Assembly: GCF_025685645.1 (NCBI RefSeq)
Contig: NZ_JAGSYF010000002.1
Span: 434,001 to 498,000 of the forward strand
Source of the DNA: Edaphobacter bradus
GTDB taxonomy: Bacteria > Acidobacteriota > Terriglobia > Terriglobales > Acidobacteriaceae
Length of the DNA: 64,000 nucleotides
Direction of reading: 5' to 3'
How positions within the stretch are numbered: the first letter of the stretch is position 1; the number at the start of each line of letters is the position of its first letter. The notes under the pieces are model-generated. The model saw nothing but the letters and a program-made list of their open reading frames with translations, did no database searches and was not told the origin of the DNA. Both the position numbers and the translations under genes were made by a program. Shown here one piece after another: positions 1 through 7,844 of this stretch.

Positions 1-972
1 GTTGATCCCTTTGAGACGTCCCCAGGCTGCACCTGGAGTGGTGCAGCCGCCAGTCTAAGCGGCTGATTCGATAGTGCTTTGACCTTTTTCCACAACCCCA
101 AAGGCGAAATAATAGCGAATAAAATACCGGGGGTTGTACGTGTAGTAACCCTAGTAACTAGTTGTAATGTAACGGTTTATCCTTTTTCGGTTTAAACCTT
201 GACACGTCATTTCGCCAAACTTAGTATTTCGCCAGAAAGTTCTGATGGCTTTGCCTCCGTTGGAACTGTTCTCCCTAAGGAGGGGCTGCCCTGTTGCCGG
301 GCGGCCTCTTCTCGTCTGCGGCAATAATTCAGACAAGACCACCTAAGATTTTGCGTTGCAATCGTCTGCCATCGCTGCGCGACGACGAGCAGAGTTGGGA
401 AGCTCACTGCCGCGAAGAGAGACTTCGAGCGAATGCGATTGGATGGTCGTGTGATTCTTCCGCAGGCAGCTACGCAAACGCACTCGCGAAACTCGGTCAC
501 CCTCGACCAGCGGAACGCGACTCCGTCAAATTGAGAATCGGGTCCACCGGAGCCCTGCTCATCTCTTCTTCCGCATCAAGATCAACACGCGATGCCACGA
601 CACACGGCGCGACGATCATCGCTAAGGACGACAGCAGGGCTAGCGCATGCCACATTGCAGGGCCTCTTTCCCAGGGAGAGCGCAGGCTTGCGCCTCCTGA
701 TGCTCGTCCCATCGGCCCATCCCGTACGTAGCTTTAGCAATCTCCCGCAGTTGGACAGAGTCATTTCCCCCTCCGGAACTCCACCCTGGCGACTGCTCGA
801 TTCGATAACCGGTCCCGACACAAGTCCCGATCAGTCCCGCCCGCTTGTGATCGGGATTGGCGGCACAAACATCGACTTCAGCAAAACCGACCTGAAAATC
901 CTTCCTGCAAAAGGCGAAGAGACCTCAGCCCATAGCTGCGAAGGAAAGTTCCGTCCCACGCATTAGTCGAAT
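1..972. other. Gene-poor stretch before the tRNA gene
   Basis: No open frame here has convincing coding character or a recognisable product. A perfect 9-bp hairpin (GGCTGCACC/GGTGCAGCC, arms 25-33 and 40-48, 6-nt loop) could terminate a gene lying before the window, but no T-run follows. A second inverted repeat has arms ACAACCCC (92-99) and GGGGTTGT (130-137). Bases 90-240 are clearly more AT-rich than the rest of the window and hold a promoter-like sequence. A frame from TTG 294 follows an AAGGAGG but has an implausible, arginine/serine-rich composition. Confidence 0.5.
199..227 (+). promoter_or_regulatory. Near-consensus sigma70-type promoter with no clear gene downstream
   Basis: A perfect -35 hexamer TTGACA (199-204) is followed after 17 bp by TAGTAT (222-227), which matches the TATAAT consensus at four of six positions. 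It lies in an AT-rich patch. Downstream there is an AAGGAGG at about 276-282 but no credible protein, so the transcript could be a small RNA or the leader of a decayed gene. The hexamers are read directly; activity is inferred. Confidence 0.45.
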
Positions 973-1001
973 TTGGAGATACGCCCCAATGCCGCTAAAA
1001 T
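973..1001 (+). promoter_or_regulatory. Promoter of tRNA-Thr
   Basis: TTGGAG (973-978) and TAAAAT (996-1001) are separated by 17 bp. The mature tRNA 5' end at 1012 lies about 10 bp beyond the -10 box, as expected for a tRNA transcribed with almost no leader. Confidence 0.55.
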
Positions 1002-1011
1002 AAACAGGTAC

Positions 1012-1087
1012 GCCGACGTAGCTCAGTTGGTAGAGCAGCTGATTCGTAATCAGCAGGTCAACGGTTCAAGTCCGTTCGTCGGCTCCA
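1012..1087 (+). tRNA. tRNA-Thr (anticodon CGT)
   Basis: A full cloverleaf can be folded. The acceptor stem GCCGACG (1012-1018) pairs with CGTCGGC (1077-1083), followed by discriminator T and an encoded CCA (1085-1087). The anticodon stem GCTGA/TCAGC encloses loop TTCGTAA with anticodon CGT at 1045-1047. The T arm is AACGG-TTCAAGT-CCGTT. CGT reads ACG threonine codons. A well-placed promoter lies just upstream. Confidence 0.97.
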
Positions 1088-1134
1088 TCCTTTTCTTTCC
1101 TCTACCCATAAATTTGAGTATGTTGGTGTCGTAG

Positions 1135-2073
1135 ATGCGGGCACGTCTGCGAATCCGTCCCACCGTTGGCGTATGGCTCGCATGCGTGGCGACAATTTGC
1201 GCCTCAACCCCGCTCAACGCGCAGGATCTTGAGCCTCGAGCCTATTCAGCCTCGCCCGTAGGAACATGGTTTGCCAGCGTTGGCTTTGGACGCTCCAGTG
1301 GAAGCATCGCCTTCGACCCTACGGTTCCCATCACCAACGCAAAAGCGACCTTCCACTTTCCAGCACTAGGCCTCGGCCACACGTTTGGCGTCTTCGGCCG
1401 GCAGGCCCTGCTTACCGCAGTGCTCCCTTACGCCTGGGGGAACGCCTCCGGTAACGTCGGCGATCAGTCAGGCATGGTATATCGCTCAGGACTGGCCGAC
1501 GTGAAGGCAAAGTTCTCCATCAACCTGCGCGGCAACCCGGCAATGACTCCCCGAGAGTTCGCGCAACGATTGCACCGCAGGACGATTCTCGGCGCGAGTC
1601 TCACGATGAGCGCACCCTCCGGACAATATTCCGGCGAAAAGCTGATCAATATCAGCACCAATCGCTGGTCATTCAAACCCGAGCTTGGTATCTCCGTCCC
1701 GGTCAAAAAGTTCTATCTTGATCTCTACGGCAGCGACACTTTCTTCACCGCAAACTCAAACTTCTATCCCGGGCAGTCACTTCGAACCCAGGCTCAGCTC
1801 CCAGCCATTCAGGCGCACGCCAGCTACACGGTGCGCCGCGGCCTGTGGGTCGCTGTCGATGCCACGTGGTACGGAGGCGGCGCCTCGAAGATCAACGGGG
1901 GCGCGCCATCCGAGCGGCAGAGCAACACCCGGCTGGGCACCCAGGTCTCGCTCCCCTTACCCGACAGACAATCGCTCAAATTCGCCTATAGCTCCGGCGT
2001 GAACGCAAGGGTAGGCTTCCAGTTCAACACCCTCTCCGTGGGCTGGCAGTACATGTGGTTTGGCGGACCGTAG
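1135..2073 (+). CDS. Secreted beta-barrel protein, Phenol_MetA_deg-like transporter
   Basis: The 312-residue protein has a signal peptide (about residues 1-29, ending ...PLNAQD). The rest is rich in alternating hydrophobic and aromatic strands, with a C-terminal strand ending in aromatic residues, typical of a small outer-membrane barrel. The sequence style (VGTWFASVGFGRS..., LADVKAKFSINL, a TILGASLTMSAPSGQYSG segment) matches the MetA-pathway phenol degradation family, often annotated simply as transporter. Members are presumed outer-membrane channels; the substrate here is unknown. The ATG at 1135 is preceded by only a weak GGTG. The gene stands alone between the tRNA and the convergent GH13 gene. 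Confidence 0.65.
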   Translation: MRARLRIRPTVGVWLACVATICASTPLNAQDLEPRAYSASPVGTWFASVGFGRSSGSIAFDPTVPITNAKATFHFPALGLGHTFGVFGRQALLTAVLPYAWGNASGNVGDQSGMVYRSGLADVKAKFSINLRGNPAMTPREFAQRLHRRTILGASLTMSAPSGQYSGEKLINISTNRWSFKPELGISVPVKKFYLDLYGSDTFFTANSNFYPGQSLRTQAQLPAIQAHASYTVRRGLWVAVDATWYGGGASKINGGAPSERQSNTRLGTQVSLPLPDRQSLKFAYSSGVNARVGFQFNTLSVGWQYMWFGGP

Positions 2074-2111
2074 ATTCGCGAGAGACGCGCGGCGAATCAC
2101 AGGCGCCTCCC

Positions 2112-5100
2112 CTAAAGCTCCCTCTCCAGCAGGTCTTTTGCGCGGCCCACGTGCGACAGGTTGAGATATGGATCCAACTTGTACCCTGCATACTTTGCCA
2201 GCGAGCAGACCATCGAGACTGCGCTCTCAATTCTCTTAATAGAGGACGGCGTGGCTGCACCCTGCCGTGTCATCTCGATCAACGCAGGGAGTTGAATCCA
2301 GCAGAGAAGCTCTTCGAACTGTTCTTGATTGAAGTAGGTGGTACCGGAGGCCTCGTTGACACCTGCGAGCCATCTCACGTCCGCGTCCGCCCAGAACGCT
2401 TCAGAGCGAATCAAAGTGTCCGGAGGCACATCTGCATGTGACAGCAGGACTCTGACCTGCGCAGCGACTCTCCATGCCTTCTCACCTTCCAATCCCAGAG
2501 AGGAAAAGACTTCAGCGAGCGCCGAGCGCAAGTGAAGCCTGTCGAACAGCGCATCGCTCATTCCCCGCGCTGGAAAACTACGCAGAACCATCCATGCAAG
2601 CACCGGAGCCCATGTCTGCTCGATCGAGATCCCCGGTTCATTGCTCGGCAGCATGTAGCGAACACCCGCCGGCCACACGGTCGAAAAGCTCTGTTCCAAC
2701 CGGGGAAGTTGAGCGGCGGCCAACGCCAGCGCCTCGCACTCTCTCCTGAAACTCCGCTTGAGATCAGAAGGAGCGCCGTCTCCTGCGGCAGCGCTCTTCG
2801 CGACACCATCCGGCGCCTTCTTCAGAGCGGAAGCCATCGCTTCCCTCTCTTCGGCAGGCAGGCTATCGATTGCTCTTTCGAAGAAGACCTGGCTCGTTTC
2901 AAGGAACGCGCGAAGCTTGGGATCAAGCGCAGTGGTGCTGGACGCCTCCCCGGAGTTCACAGTCACTCGCTCTCCCGCGGCCGCTTCGGGCAGCTCAATA
3001 CTCTTGCTTGGAGCAGTCTCTGCAGAGAGTTCTTTGCACATCTCAGCGCCACGTTGCCTTGTATCTCTTCCAGCTATCTCCGCAAAGGAGCAGACGCTGC
3101 CTGCATTGATGACCTGATGCAGCGCCTCATGGACCGGCCGCAGGCGGAGCTTCGTAAGCGCCTCTTCCACGCTGTAAACTCCCTCGCCATGCAAAGCATC
3201 GCAAAGTTCAGCCCAGGGATACTCCGCCGAGCTCCGAAGCTCGCGCCAATGCAGCAGGGATGCATATTGAAAGCCACGCAAATCAAACGTCAGACCATGA
3301 TGATGAATGTCCGTAGCACGACGCAGGTATTCGAGACCACGCGCCGTATCGCGATACGCGAAGATAACCGAGTCCTCTTGAGAGATCCCCAGCCCATCGG
3401 CTAGGCTCCTCTGCCTCAACTGATTGCTCGCCTTGTCCATGAAGGCGGCCGAGATATGCAGGGTGCCGCGCGTTGACCCATAGGTGTTGTTATAGATGAT
3501 GAGCCCGCGCTGGCCGCCCAGGCGGTTGGAGTAGGCAAAGACATTCTCATCGACGGTTCCGTGCTCCGTCCAGAAATCGTAGAGCACGAAGTTGGTGCTC
3601 TCCGCGAACAGCTTGCGGTCTTTGAGCAGTGGAGCAATCTCGTGCTGATGGCGCGCGATCAGACCCTCGTTCGGATGCTCGTCCATGCGAGCACGTTTGA
3701 ACTCCATGCCATAGCGCTCGGTGTAACCCTCGATCTGCCCGTGGCCGAACATCGGCAGGCCCGGCAACGTAGCCAGCAGCGTACAGACGCCGAAGTACTT
3801 GTCTCCCGTGCCAAACTGGTCGATCGCGGTGCGCTCGTCGGGATTGCTCATGAAGTTCACATAGCGCTTCAATACGTCGGTGTCGAATTCAATCGTCTTC
3901 TTCAGATAGGACCGATACTTCGCATTCTCCTCATCGCGCAGCATGTTCATGAACGCGCTGTTGTACACCCGATGCATCCCAAGGGTGCGAACGAAATACG
4001 CTTCAAGCAGCCAGAAGGCCTCCGCCAACAGCAGCGTTCCCGGAACCTCGTGGGCGACTCGATCGACGACCTCACGCCAGAACTCATGCGGCATAAGAGC
4101 ATCGAACTCCTCCTGCGACATCGCATTTTCAGCGCGCGAAGGGATCGATCCGCCGGTCCCCGGCAGCGGGAACCACAGCCGTTGCACATGGCGCTTCGCC
4201 AGCACCATCGCTGCGTCGAAGCGAATGATCGGGAACTGTCTCGCAACGTGCAGAATCGTCTGGATGACGTGCTCGCGAACCTCGTGCTTCGTGTAGTCGA
4301 GTTGGGCAGTGTCGTTCCATGCAAACGACGTCCCATCATTGCCGTGGTAGATATAGCGCGTCGTTCCATCACGATGATGCCGCAGGCGAAACGCCACCGC
4401 CGCGTCACTCTGATCGTAGTAATGATCTTCAATCTTGATCTCGACGCGGCTGTCCGTCGAAAGATCGGGGCCTGAGAAGCTGTACGACGGGAACGGGCTC
4501 TCCCACCGGTAGATAAACCAGTCGGGATGCTCGATGACCCACTCCGAGTCGATTCCCATGTGGTTCGGCACCATGTCGCTCGCCAGCCGGATGCCGACGG
4601 CAGCAGCCCGGTTTCGCAGATTCTCGTAGGCGAAGTTACCTCCAAGATCTTCGGCGATGTTGTATTCCTTCAGCGAATAGGCGGACGCCACCGCATCGCC
4701 CTGGCCGCGCAGCCGCTTGATCGTCCTTGAGGCGATGCTCCTCTCCCACAACCCGATGAGCCACAGCCCGGTGATCCCCCTGCCGGCGAGCAGCCTCAGC
4801 TCCTCGTCAGGAATATGGTTGAGATGGTGGATGTGCCGTCCATATTTCTTGGACAGCTGCTCAAGCCAGACGTAGGTGCTCTTTGCGACCAGCACGACGT
4901 TCGGCATCCACGCCTGATCGGCGCTGAAGGCCTCATACTCGTGCAAGGGAGCCTGATAATCGTGGGCATAACTGCGACGCTGGCCGGCAAAGTCCTTGTC
5001 GAAGCCGACAAACTCGTCACCCACGAACCCTTCCCCGCCCCACGTCGGCGGGCCGTGGCGGTGCCAGTCCGGTCCAGGAGGATTGAACCGCAGCCAGATC

Positions 5101-5849
5101 GCAATATCTTCTTCGCGCAGTACATCGATCGCCAGCAGAAGTTTGCGCAGGTCCTGGTCCAGATACTTCGACCAGCTCTCGCGAATGAACTCAAGCTGTC
5201 CGGTGATCGAGTCCGGCGAGGCAAGCATCGGCGCCCGCAGAACCTCAAACAGACTTCCCACTTCAGGAGAAACTTGCGGCCGCGTCGTCAGATAGTCCGG
5301 AATCGCTGCCGTTACGCCTTGATAAACCGTCTGCGCCTTCAAATCCTTATCGTCGAACAACTCGCGGAAGGGAGTGAACGCAGGATTGATGTTGGCCAGC
5401 CATAGCAGCATCAGCTCTTCGAGCGCCGCTTCGCGGTTCGGCATTCCCTCGGTGGCGCCCTTCAGCCATTCCTCTGCCGTCAGTTCCCCGCGATAGACCG
5501 CGACATTGGGAAACTGCTCCACGAAGGCGAGCAGCAACTGGTCCACCTTCGCAGGTTCCAGCTTCGACGCAAACCAGCGCATCGCCTCCGAGTGAACCGC
5601 CGGGTCGATCTGCTTGCGATACCGGGCAACCAGCGCGTGACTGAGCTCGTCAATCAGGCCCATTGCGAATAACGCACCTGCATTGATCGTCCTCGCCGGA
5701 TCGGCCTTGGCACCGCGAAGGCTGTTGAGCCGGTTTGCCAGCTCGCGGCTCGCCGCTACGTTCGCGAAGACTACGTTTCCCGTATAGCCAAAGATCAGCC
5801 CACCGATATCCAGCTTTTCTCGAACAGCCCGGGAAATATGAAATTCCAT
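2112..5849 (-). CDS. Very large GH13 (alpha-amylase family) protein with unassigned N- and C-terminal regions
   Basis: About 1245 residues, much longer than ordinary GH13 enzymes. The catalytic barrel is central: region I DMVPNHMG at about residue 425, region II RFDAA near 543 (nucleophile Asp), region III LAEAF near 608 (acid/base Glu), and a region-IV-like FMSNPDE near 666. The last keeps an Asp but has Pro where NHD is usual. The roughly 270 residues before the barrel and 350 after it (partly acidic, Ala/Glu-rich) match no domain I can name. No signal peptide is seen, so it is probably cytoplasmic and acts on alpha-glucans or trehalose-type sugars. I chose the ATG at 5849 over an in-frame TTG five codons upstream. 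The exact reaction cannot be assigned. Confidence 0.75.
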   Translation of the reverse strand: MEFHISRAVREKLDIGGLIFGYTGNVVFANVAASRELANRLNSLRGAKADPARTINAGALFAMGLIDELSHALVARYRKQIDPAVHSEAMRWFASKLEPAKVDQLLLAFVEQFPNVAVYRGELTAEEWLKGATEGMPNREAALEELMLLWLANINPAFTPFRELFDDKDLKAQTVYQGVTAAIPDYLTTRPQVSPEVGSLFEVLRAPMLASPDSITGQLEFIRESWSKYLDQDLRKLLLAIDVLREEDIAIWLRFNPPGPDWHRHGPPTWGGEGFVGDEFVGFDKDFAGQRRSYAHDYQAPLHEYEAFSADQAWMPNVVLVAKSTYVWLEQLSKKYGRHIHHLNHIPDEELRLLAGRGITGLWLIGLWERSIASRTIKRLRGQGDAVASAYSLKEYNIAEDLGGNFAYENLRNRAAAVGIRLASDMVPNHMGIDSEWVIEHPDWFIYRWESPFPSYSFSGPDLSTDSRVEIKIEDHYYDQSDAAVAFRLRHHRDGTTRYIYHGNDGTSFAWNDTAQLDYTKHEVREHVIQTILHVARQFPIIRFDAAMVLAKRHVQRLWFPLPGTGGSIPSRAENAMSQEEFDALMPHEFWREVVDRVAHEVPGTLLLAEAFWLLEAYFVRTLGMHRVYNSAFMNMLRDEENAKYRSYLKKTIEFDTDVLKRYVNFMSNPDERTAIDQFGTGDKYFGVCTLLATLPGLPMFGHGQIEGYTERYGMEFKRARMDEHPNEGLIARHQHEIAPLLKDRKLFAESTNFVLYDFWTEHGTVDENVFAYSNRLGGQRGLIIYNNTYGSTRGTLHISAAFMDKASNQLRQRSLADGLGISQEDSVIFAYRDTARGLEYLRRATDIHHHGLTFDLRGFQYASLLHWRELRSSAEYPWAELCDALHGEGVYSVEEALTKLRLRPVHEALHQVINAGSVCSFAEIAGRDTRQRGAEMCKELSAETAPSKSIELPEAAAGERVTVNSGEASSTTALDPKLRAFLETSQVFFERAIDSLPAEEREAMASALKKAPDGVAKSAAAGDGAPSDLKRSFRRECEALALAAAQLPRLEQSFSTVWPAGVRYMLPSNEPGISIEQTWAPVLAWMVLRSFPARGMSDALFDRLHLRSALAEVFSSLGLEGEKAWRVAAQVRVLLSHADVPPDTLIRSEAFWADADVRWLAGVNEASGTTYFNQEQFEELLCWIQLPALIEMTRQGAATPSSIKRIESAVSMVCSLAKYAGYKLDPYLNLSHVGRAKDLLEREL

Positions 5850-6029
5850 GATCAAGTACCCCAATACGCCCCAATGCGCGTCCCTGACAAGTACAACACT
5901 CTACTCGGAAATTCGCTCGCGCGAAATGGCTGCCCCTGGAGAGCGATCTCGCCAGATGGCCACATTCTCTCTTCTACCCTACGCGGGTGTATACCTGTGC
6001 CCATACCATCCTTGTCATAGGAGAAAGCC

Positions 6030-6401
6030 ATGCTCTCCACCTGCGACGTCATGGGCTTCATTCCAACGACCGACCGCACCCGCGCCCGCGGCTTCTACCT
6101 CGGCACGCTGAAGCTCAACTTTGAGAGCGACGACGGCTTCGCGCTCGTCGTAAACGCCAATGGAACCTCGATCCGAATCGTCGCGATGGAAAAGTTCACG
6201 CCTGCTCCCTACACCATCCTCGGATGGAAGGTCCCCGACATCGCGCGCGCCGTCACGGAACTTTCCACAGCCGGAGTCTCCTTCCTCCGCTATTCGTTTC
6301 TCCAGCAGGACGCCTCCGGCGTCTGGTCAGCGCCAGGCGGAGCGAAGGTCGCATGGTTCCACGATCCCGACGGGAACGTGCTCTCCATCTCGCAGTTCTG
6401 A
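6030..6401 (+). CDS. VOC family (glyoxalase/bleomycin-resistance fold) protein
   Basis: This 123-residue protein has the VOC pattern: an N-terminal GFIPTTDRTRARGFYLGTL segment, a central beta-rich part, and a C-terminal WFHDPDGNVLSI motif that supplies a metal-ligand acidic region. VOC proteins bind divalent metals and act as lyases, dioxygenases or drug-binding proteins; no specific substrate is visible. The ATG at 6030 is well supported by AGGAGA six to eight bases upstream. It is transcribed away from the GH13 gene, so the two may share the 180-bp region between them. Confidence 0.8.
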   Translation: MLSTCDVMGFIPTTDRTRARGFYLGTLKLNFESDDGFALVVNANGTSIRIVAMEKFTPAPYTILGWKVPDIARAVTELSTAGVSFLRYSFLQQDASGVWSAPGGAKVAWFHDPDGNVLSISQF

Positions 6402-6555
6402 GCAACGGCGCGCTCGGAATCCGATTTGGTACGCGTTATCCACCGATATTTGTCCACTTGTAACGAAAGCCTCTTGATTGACGCGGGTTCAGGACGCATA
6501 CTCCAGAAAGAGTTCCCGAAGCGTTCTTAGCGAGACACTGATTTTCGGACCCTGT

Positions 6556-7494
6556 ATGACGGTTGCCAACCGAGACACCGACGTGACCCGTTATAGCCGT
6601 CAGGACGTACTCCGCATCCTGCACCTGCACACCCGCCAGATTCAGGCGTGGGAACGGGCCGGACTCATCTCCCCCAAAGACACATACTCCTTCGAAGAGC
6701 TCGGGCAGTTCCGCATCCTGCGCGACCTGCAGGCCAACACACGCATCTCCGCCAAGAGCATCCGTGCTTCGGTCGACGCCATGCAGCGCGTCGCCGGAAT
6801 GAGCAACCCTCTCCTCGAGGCGACCGCCGTCCGCCGCGGTTCGCGCCTCTCCTTCCGCCACGCAGGCGCCATCGTCGACCCTATCACCCAGCAGCTCGCC
6901 TTCGACTTCGAGACCTCGCCCAGCCGGCAGCTTCAGGTCGTCAAGCCCGAGAGCCTGAACCCGATGCAGAGGACCGCGGAGCTGCAGGAGATGTTCCTGC
7001 GCGCCGTTCGGCTTGAGGAGCAGCCCGCCACCATCCCCGAGGCCATCGAGCTCTACGAGGCCATCCTTGAGACGCAGCCGCGCCACGCGCCCTCGCTCAT
7101 CAACCTCGGAACCATCCACTACAACATGCGCCACTTCGAGAAGGCCGAGGACCTCTACCGCCAGGCCACCATCGCCGACCCCGAGTACGCGCTTGCCTTC
7201 TTCGACCTCGGCAACGTCCTCGACGAGATGCAGCAGCTCACCGAGGCCACCCTCGCCTACCAGCGCGCCGTGGCCCTCGTCCCCCAGTACGCCGACGCCC
7301 ACTACAACCTCGCCCTCGCCTATGAGCGTCAGGGACAGAAGCGCCGCGCCCTGCGCCACTGGCTCACCTACGTCCGCCTGGACCCCGTAGGCCCATGGGC
7401 CAGCCACGCCCGCGACCAGGCCCGCAAGATCCTCAAGTCCGAAAAGCTCTCCATCGTCAGCCGCCGCGGACGCCTCGTCAAAGCCGCCGGATAA
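6556..7494 (+). CDS. MerR-type DNA-binding domain fused to TPR repeats
   Basis: The N-terminal 75 or so residues form a MerR-like helix-turn-helix with wing (YSRQDVLRIL..., QIQAWERAGLI, FRILRDL). A basic linker follows, and from about residue 145 there are three to four tetratricopeptide repeats (AIELYEAILE, HFEKAEDLYRQA, LTEATLAYQRAV). The C-terminus ends RRGRLVKAAG. MerR domains bind promoter DNA as dimers, and TPRs are protein-interaction scaffolds, so this is probably a regulator sensing a protein partner. The ATG at 6556 begins MTVANRD; an upstream in-frame extension is not needed by the fold. Its last 41 bases recur at 12704-12744, marking a possible insertion boundary. Confidence 0.8.
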   Translation: MTVANRDTDVTRYSRQDVLRILHLHTRQIQAWERAGLISPKDTYSFEELGQFRILRDLQANTRISAKSIRASVDAMQRVAGMSNPLLEATAVRRGSRLSFRHAGAIVDPITQQLAFDFETSPSRQLQVVKPESLNPMQRTAELQEMFLRAVRLEEQPATIPEAIELYEAILETQPRHAPSLINLGTIHYNMRHFEKAEDLYRQATIADPEYALAFFDLGNVLDEMQQLTEATLAYQRAVALVPQYADAHYNLALAYERQGQKRRALRHWLTYVRLDPVGPWASHARDQARKILKSEKLSIVSRRGRLVKAAG

Positions 7495-7497
7495 AGC
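7457..7497 (+). repeat. Direct repeat, left copy (3' end of MerR-TPR gene)
   Basis: These 41 bases cover the last 12 codons and stop of the MerR-TPR gene plus three bases. They match 12704-12744 at 40 of 41 positions (C at 7488 versus A in the other copy), in the same orientation. The pair brackets about 5.2 kb of lower-GC accessory genes, as attL/attR repeats do when an element integrates at a gene's 3' end. No integrase gene lies between them. Confidence 0.75.
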
Positions 7498-7844
7498 TCC
7501 TGCTGCCCCATGGGCTGGGAATCGAGAGTCATTTTCCGGAGGTCCGCTCATTCCTTACAGGTCGCCGACATCCACTCAGCTAACACAAGGGCGTTTGTCG
7601 TTACCTATCCTCGAATCATTTCCGAGTAGCCCGTTACTCAGTCCGAACCGTAATAGTGCAGACTCTTTTGTCCGGCGCACGGTCTAGCGACGCGCAATAG
7701 CCGATGTGACGCCCTAGGGCAAGATGATGGATGGCGCCTTGTTCCCTACTGCAGTGCGATCTCCGCCAGTCACCGGCGAGTCCGCTCACCGCCAACACTG
7801 CTATAACCTTTCACGAGGCTTCTCGCGTTTGAAAGGAGATAACT
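7498..7844. other. Intergenic region upstream of the esterase gene, no gene seen
   Basis: No frame with coding character is present. The stretch begins exactly at the end of the 41-bp repeat and ends at a strong ribosome-binding site (AAAGGAGAT) for the esterase gene. It presumably holds that gene's promoter, but I could not pick a convincing -35/-10 pair. Confidence 0.5.

Noticed and set aside
294..731. A 145-codon frame after AAGGAGG near the promoter at 199
   Set aside because: TTG start, 11-base spacing and Arg/Ser-rich sequence with no recognisable fold; overlaps other frames of equal quality.
6436..7551. A 371-codon frame antisense to the MerR-TPR gene
   Set aside because: Shadow composition; the sense strand has clear MerR and TPR domains.
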